Shown here piece by piece: positions 60,572 to 64,000 of a stretch of 64,000 nucleotides of DNA. The notes beneath the pieces are model-generated. The model was not told the origin of the DNA and made no database searches. It saw only the letters and a program-made list of their open reading frames with translations. Position numbers and translations under genes: made by a program. Position 1 is the first letter of the stretch, and each line of letters opens with the position of its first letter. The stretch lies in NCBI RefSeq assembly GCF_016863635.1, contig NZ_BOPG01000064.1, positions 105,201-169,200 on the forward strand, in the 5' to 3' direction. The DNA is from Virgisporangium aurantiacum (GTDB lineage Bacteria; Actinomycetota; Actinomycetes; Mycobacteriales; Micromonosporaceae).

Positions 60572-61187
60572 CGGTGTTGCCCTCTCGCGGGTCCGCGGCG
60601 GCGATCACCAGCCACTGGCCCGTCTCGCGCGTCATGGTGACAGCGAACCCCAACGGCGCCTCGGCGGACCCGCCACCCGAATCCACCGTCCGGATCCCGT
60701 CGACGATCAGGCTCGCCTGAAGATCGGTCACGATCAGCCACCTCGTAGCGGTGGAACGGAACGTGCACACCTCCTGACCCTCCTCCCTGGGCCGCACGCG
60801 CTGGTACTGCACGAGCACCTCGTCGAGCGCCTTCGGTGCCACGTACTGCCGGATCCTCGCGATCCGGTCACCGGCAGGTTCGTCCCACCGGCCGTTGGCG
60901 AACACATCGACGAAAGACAGCGCGCGGTTGTAGGCCACCGTCAATTCCTCGGGCGTCAGCCGACTACCCGGAGGGGGTGACACCGACGGTGGAATCGCAC
61001 GTACCTCGGTTGGAGCGGAGCTTTGCGGCTGTTCGGGGACCACCGCGGGCGGTGGTGCAGAACGACCGGACGGCCGTTCTGCACTCACGGAGCAATAGGC
61101 CATGACGGAGACGACCAATGCGACGACACCGAGCAGGCCGACGAAAACAGCCTGACGCAGGGGGTCGGCTCGCGACCAGTGCGACAT
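60561..61187 (-). CDS. Membrane-anchored accessory protein of the transfer apparatus
   Basis: A 208-aa protein: one N-terminal membrane helix (about 12-32), a Pro-rich linker (about 40-75) and a C-terminal soluble domain (LTVAYNRALSFVDVFANG). The size and layout resemble VirB8/TcpC-like or other NTF2-like accessory subunits, but no motif proves it. It starts 4 bp after the VirB6-like gene and overlaps the next by 11 bp, so it belongs to the operon. Confidence 0.75.
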   Translation of the reverse strand: MSHWSRADPLRQAVFVGLLGVVALVVSVMAYCSVSAERPSGRSAPPPAVVPEQPQSSAPTEVRAIPPSVSPPPGSRLTPEELTVAYNRALSFVDVFANGRWDEPAGDRIARIRQYVAPKALDEVLVQYQRVRPREEGQEVCTFRSTATRWLIVTDLQASLIVDGIRTVDSGGGSAEAPLGFAVTMTRETGQWLVIAAADPREGNTGAG

Positions 61188-61191
61188 CTCA

Positions 61192-63132
61192 TCAACCCCG
61201 CAACCTGTTCCACGCCCAGGTGGTGGTGCGGATTGCCCGGTTCGCGCCGAACTGGGCTCCGGTCAGCAGCCCGGCACCGACCCTGCCGTTCAGCTCACCG
61301 TCGAGCTGGTGGTCCCGGCCGCCGGAGAAGTTCAGCGAGAACGCGTCGACGAACCTGCTCCGGTACACAAGTCCGATCATCGCGATGACGGCGGCAATGA
61401 GGAGCCGCATCACCCACGGCATGTTCATCGAGAACACGACGCTGTAGAGGGACATCAGCAAACCCACGAAAAGCCCGAGAACGATCCGTTTGAGGAACGT
61501 GCTCAGCAGCAGTTCCAGCCAGCGAAGGAATACTTGAACGCCGAAACCCGGTATCAGACCGAACAGGAAAGCCAACGGCGCCATCAAAGCGAACATGACC
61601 GCGCCGACCTCAAGTATCAGATAGGCGATCGACACGATGATGACGATGATAGAGATCGATGCGGAGCCGACCAGGGCGGTGAGGGCGGTACTGAACCGCT
61701 GCTCCGACTTGCCGCCGCTCCAATGGCTCCAGTAGTTCGCATTTTTGGTTGGCCGCACCGTATCGTAAGTCGTCGCCGCGTCTTCAAGCGCAGTGTCCTC
61801 GACGCCGAAAACGTCCTGGCGCATCCTGGCCCGGTCGCACAACTTTCCGGAGTACGACGAAGGCGGTCGAGCCTCCTCGGGCAACGCACAGATGTCGTCA
61901 TCCCAAAACTCCCTGACATCGACGTAGTGCGGCCCGGTGTAGTACACGCCGCGGATCGTGGCGCCAGCGTTGTTCGCTGCGATGTCCGTGAAGGAGTAGG
62001 CCTGCTGCTTCAGAATCCGCTCGGCGAGCTTCTCGTCCTCCGTTGGCTCGCCTCGCTTGCCGTCCGGTCCTTTCTCGGCTCTGTTGTACTGTCCGAGCAG
62101 TCCGATCGCCCACGGCGTATAGATCATTATTTCGTACATTCGCTCTGCTACACACTCGAGCGCAAGGTCGCGAACTCTCCGTCGTCCCGCGTCGTCGAGC
62201 GCTGACGATCGCGCGTCGTACACGATCGTCGGCGTCTCGCAGTCGGTACTCGTGAAGGCGCTGAGAACAACGACGGTGATGCCGTTCGTCCAGTCGTTGA
62301 CCGTCTTGAGCACCGACGACGCCTGCGGCCCCGGGCCACCGGGGACGCCGCCGTACACCCCGGCGAGGCCGGCGACGACCACCATCCACCCGAACTTGCT
62401 GAAGACCTCGGACGCGCCCGAGCGTTTCGCGAGCCACCTCCAGGCAATCACCGTCGCCCCGATGAGCGTGGCGACGGCGACCAGCTGGAGGTAGATGTCG
62501 ATGTTCGCGCGTTCGATCATGTTGTCGAGCGTGGCCTGCGTTCCGGCGATGGTGGGGTCGTCGGACAGAAAGACATCGAGCACCGCGCCTTTGAAGGTCC
62601 ACATGAAGATGAGGATCGCAATGGCCGACAGGTTCCGACTGAGCCAGAAAACCGCGCTGGCGGCAAATGCGTGCTCGCGCTCTTCGCCGAGGCAGTCGAG
62701 CCAGAAGGTGTTCCAGTGAGTGCCGGCTACGCCGTACATCGCCCACTTGGTCTTGGGTATCTGGCCGCTGTTGATCTTGGTCAGGTACTCGGCCTCAAGT
62801 ACCTCCCCGACCAACCCGTCGTCGGCGCGTTCGGGAGTGAATACCTTCCGGTTGCAGAAGTTGTTGGTGATGATTTCTCTGGCGTTCGCAGGGGAAGCGA
62901 CAGTGAGCAGGCCGCCGACCGTAGCCAGGATCAGCACCAGGCCGGCGGTTCGACGCAACCACACACGCGAGCGCTTCCGTGCCCGTTCGCCGCCGCGTGC
63001 CAGCCATCCGACGACACCGACACGGGCGCGTCGGCGTTCGGTCCGGACCACCCGGCGCAGGAAGGCCGCGTCGACGGCGTCGATCGGCCGCACCAGCGGG
63101 GCCTGTCCTGCCGGCTTGCGGTCGTGCTTCAT
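61192..63132 (-). CDS. VirB6/TrbL-like multi-pass channel protein
   Basis: A 646-aa membrane protein (SCO6881-like position): an N-terminal cytoplasmic Arg-rich part, a signal-anchor near 60-85, two or three helices around 150-270, a long extracytoplasmic region with paired Cys (NFCNRKVF, CETPTIV, LPEEARPPSSYSGKLCDRA), and a C-terminal block of five or six helices (about 475-600). Such proteins form the inner-membrane part of the type IV channel. The ATG at 63132 follows gaggtagag; 4 bp separate it from the VirB4-like gene. Confidence 0.82.
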   Translation of the reverse strand: MKHDRKPAGQAPLVRPIDAVDAAFLRRVVRTERRRARVGVVGWLARGGERARKRSRVWLRRTAGLVLILATVGGLLTVASPANAREIITNNFCNRKVFTPERADDGLVGEVLEAEYLTKINSGQIPKTKWAMYGVAGTHWNTFWLDCLGEEREHAFAASAVFWLSRNLSAIAILIFMWTFKGAVLDVFLSDDPTIAGTQATLDNMIERANIDIYLQLVAVATLIGATVIAWRWLAKRSGASEVFSKFGWMVVVAGLAGVYGGVPGGPGPQASSVLKTVNDWTNGITVVVLSAFTSTDCETPTIVYDARSSALDDAGRRRVRDLALECVAERMYEIMIYTPWAIGLLGQYNRAEKGPDGKRGEPTEDEKLAERILKQQAYSFTDIAANNAGATIRGVYYTGPHYVDVREFWDDDICALPEEARPPSSYSGKLCDRARMRQDVFGVEDTALEDAATTYDTVRPTKNANYWSHWSGGKSEQRFSTALTALVGSASISIIVIIVSIAYLILEVGAVMFALMAPLAFLFGLIPGFGVQVFLRWLELLLSTFLKRIVLGLFVGLLMSLYSVVFSMNMPWVMRLLIAAVIAMIGLVYRSRFVDAFSLNFSGGRDHQLDGELNGRVGAGLLTGAQFGANRAIRTTTWAWNRLRG

Positions 63133-63136
63133 CGCT

Positions 63137-64000
63137 CTACCTCGTGTGGGCATGGTCGGGAGCGGCCGGTTGGCCGATGATCCGGCCGCTGTTGTCGGTG
63201 ACGATGCGGCGGGCGGCGGCCTGGATCCGACCGGATCCGTCGTCGGGTGTGGAGTCGAACGCGGCGACGATGTCGGGGAGGTAGGCCATGTCGACGCGCA
63301 GGGTGCCGACGTGGCCGCGGATGTCGCGCATGATGCATTCGGAGTCGCGGCCGGTGGGGAGGCTCGCGATGGTCTGGCGGTGTTCGGGGTTGTCGGAGAT
63401 GCGCAGGAGCTCGATGTCCGCGGCCACCTCGCCCGGGTCTTCGGAGCGGAAGATGAACATGGTGGTGAGGCAGTTGCGGACGTCTTCGGCGAGGAGGTCC
63501 TTGGCGTTCTGGGAGACGAGGACGAGCGCGGTGTTGCGTGACCGGCCGAGTCGGGCGACCTCGGCGACGAGTTGTTCGCCCTGCTGGGTCTGTGTGATGG
63601 CCCATGCTTCGTCGATGACGAGTGCCTTCGGCCCCGTGTACATCGGGTCGGTGACCAACTGCCGGGTGTAGGTGGTGACGAGGTAGAGCAGTGTCACCGA
63701 CAGGCGTTGGGCGTAGGTGTAACGGTCGACCGGCACGCGCGACGTGGGCAGGGAGAGACCGGCGAGCGTGATGACGGTCAGCCGGTTGCGGGCAACCTTG
63801 ACCTCGCTGCGCGCCTCCGAGAAGCACAGGTTGCCGAGGGGCAGTTCGCTGATGACCTCCAGCAGGCTGCCGACCGCACGGGCGACGGCCATCTGCTGCT
63901 CGATGTACGCCGTCCGCTCCGGCTTCAACGCGTCCACCCCGCCGGCGAGAAGAAGGGTGACGACCTTCCGCAGGTTCGGCGTGGGCTCCCGTGACACGTG
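63137..64000 (-). CDS. VirB4-like (SCO6880-type) conjugation ATPase, C-terminal part
   Basis: The last 287 codons of a large ATPase that continues beyond the right edge. Seen: Walker B PKALVIDEAWAI, the sensor-like ALVLVSQNAKDLLAEDVRNC, and a hydrophobic stretch LSVTLLYLVTTYTRQLV, in the order of VirB4/TraC C-terminal domains. The P-loop must lie outside the window. This type is the energy source of actinobacterial type IV secretion. It begins the visible part of the operon 63137 to 55857. Confidence 0.85.
   Translation of the reverse strand, partial: HVSREPTPNLRKVVTLLLAGGVDALKPERTAYIEQQMAVARAVGSLLEVISELPLGNLCFSEARSEVKVARNRLTVITLAGLSLPTSRVPVDRYTYAQRLSVTLLYLVTTYTRQLVTDPMYTGPKALVIDEAWAITQTQQGEQLVAEVARLGRSRNTALVLVSQNAKDLLAEDVRNCLTTMFIFRSEDPGEVAADIELLRISDNPEHRQTIASLPTGRDSECIMRDIRGHVGTLRVDMAYLPDIVAAFDSTPDDGSGRIQAAARRIVTDNSGRIIGQPAAPDHAHTR

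Noticed and set aside
1..64000. CRISPR arrays, tRNA, rRNA or insertion-sequence transposase genes
   Set aside because: No regularly spaced direct repeats, cloverleaf-like stretches or transposase motifs were recognised by eye; a tRNAscan and IS search would be needed for proof.

Overview
The window is GC-rich, densely coded DNA from an actinomycete, most likely a filamentous soil genus (Micromonosporaceae or a close relative). The evidence is GTG/TTG starts, ATGA and GTGA start-stop overlaps, many secreted enzymes with ricin-type (CBM13) modules, a SARP/AfsR regulator, a DasR-like (dre) site, an actinobacterial SCO6880-type conjugation module and in-frame TTA codons. No rRNA, tRNA or CRISPR array was recognised. 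No gene-free stretch exceeds about 300 bases.

Region 1 (1-9.4 kb): a propane-type soluble diiron monooxygenase locus. The large subunit prmA and the start of the reductase prmB run off the left edge. A second leftward operon encodes an amidohydrolase, a MIP18/DUF59 protein and a zinc alcohol dehydrogenase. The halves are separated by two paralogous AcoR/MimR-type regulators, each divergent from one operon. A 15-bp palindrome, GTCTCAACTTGAGAC, occurs perfectly in both divergent intergenic regions and once more, imperfectly, in front of prmA.

Region 2 (9.4-38.8 kb): a mixed accessory and housekeeping stretch. It holds a GT-C type membrane protein, a secreted subtilisin-family protease, a TetR/DUF1772 pair with tandem operators, a frameshifted gene, a DUF4157 (eCIS-core) multidomain protein with a C-terminal HNH-like motif coupled to a PQQ-like propeller, a metallophosphoesterase, a beta-helix protein, an S9 peptidase, GNAT and Crp-family genes, a paralogue of the protease that has lost its catalytic domain, a SARP-NB-ARC-TPR regulator, a LysR/FAD oxidase operon and a PhzF/MDMPI operon.

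Region 3 (38.8-47.1 kb): a probable fungal-cell-wall degradation locus. GH16 and GH30 enzymes are divergent from a GH18 chitinase followed by a ROK regulator, and a GH65 phosphorylase is convergent. All three secreted enzymes end in near-identical CBM13 modules. The GH16/GH18 intergenic region holds a 33-bp palindrome whose ends form the two -35 boxes, with a dre-like site inside the GH16 promoter spacer.

Region 4 (47.2-52 kb): a MarR regulator with 16-bp palindromic operators, divergent from a hydrolase pair that includes a truncated epoxide-hydrolase remnant; then APH and VOC genes and two small secreted proteins facing each other across a 42-bp perfect hairpin.

Region 5 (52-64 kb): an HTH-nSTAND ATPase-WD40 protein with 14 beta-propeller repeats and two TTA codons, convergent with a leftward operon of actinobacterial type IV secretion/conjugation genes (VirB4-like, VirB6-like, accessory protein, SLT-NlpC/P60-M23 peptidoglycan hydrolase, membrane protein, VirD4-like). 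The operon continues off the right edge and is probably part of an integrated conjugative element.
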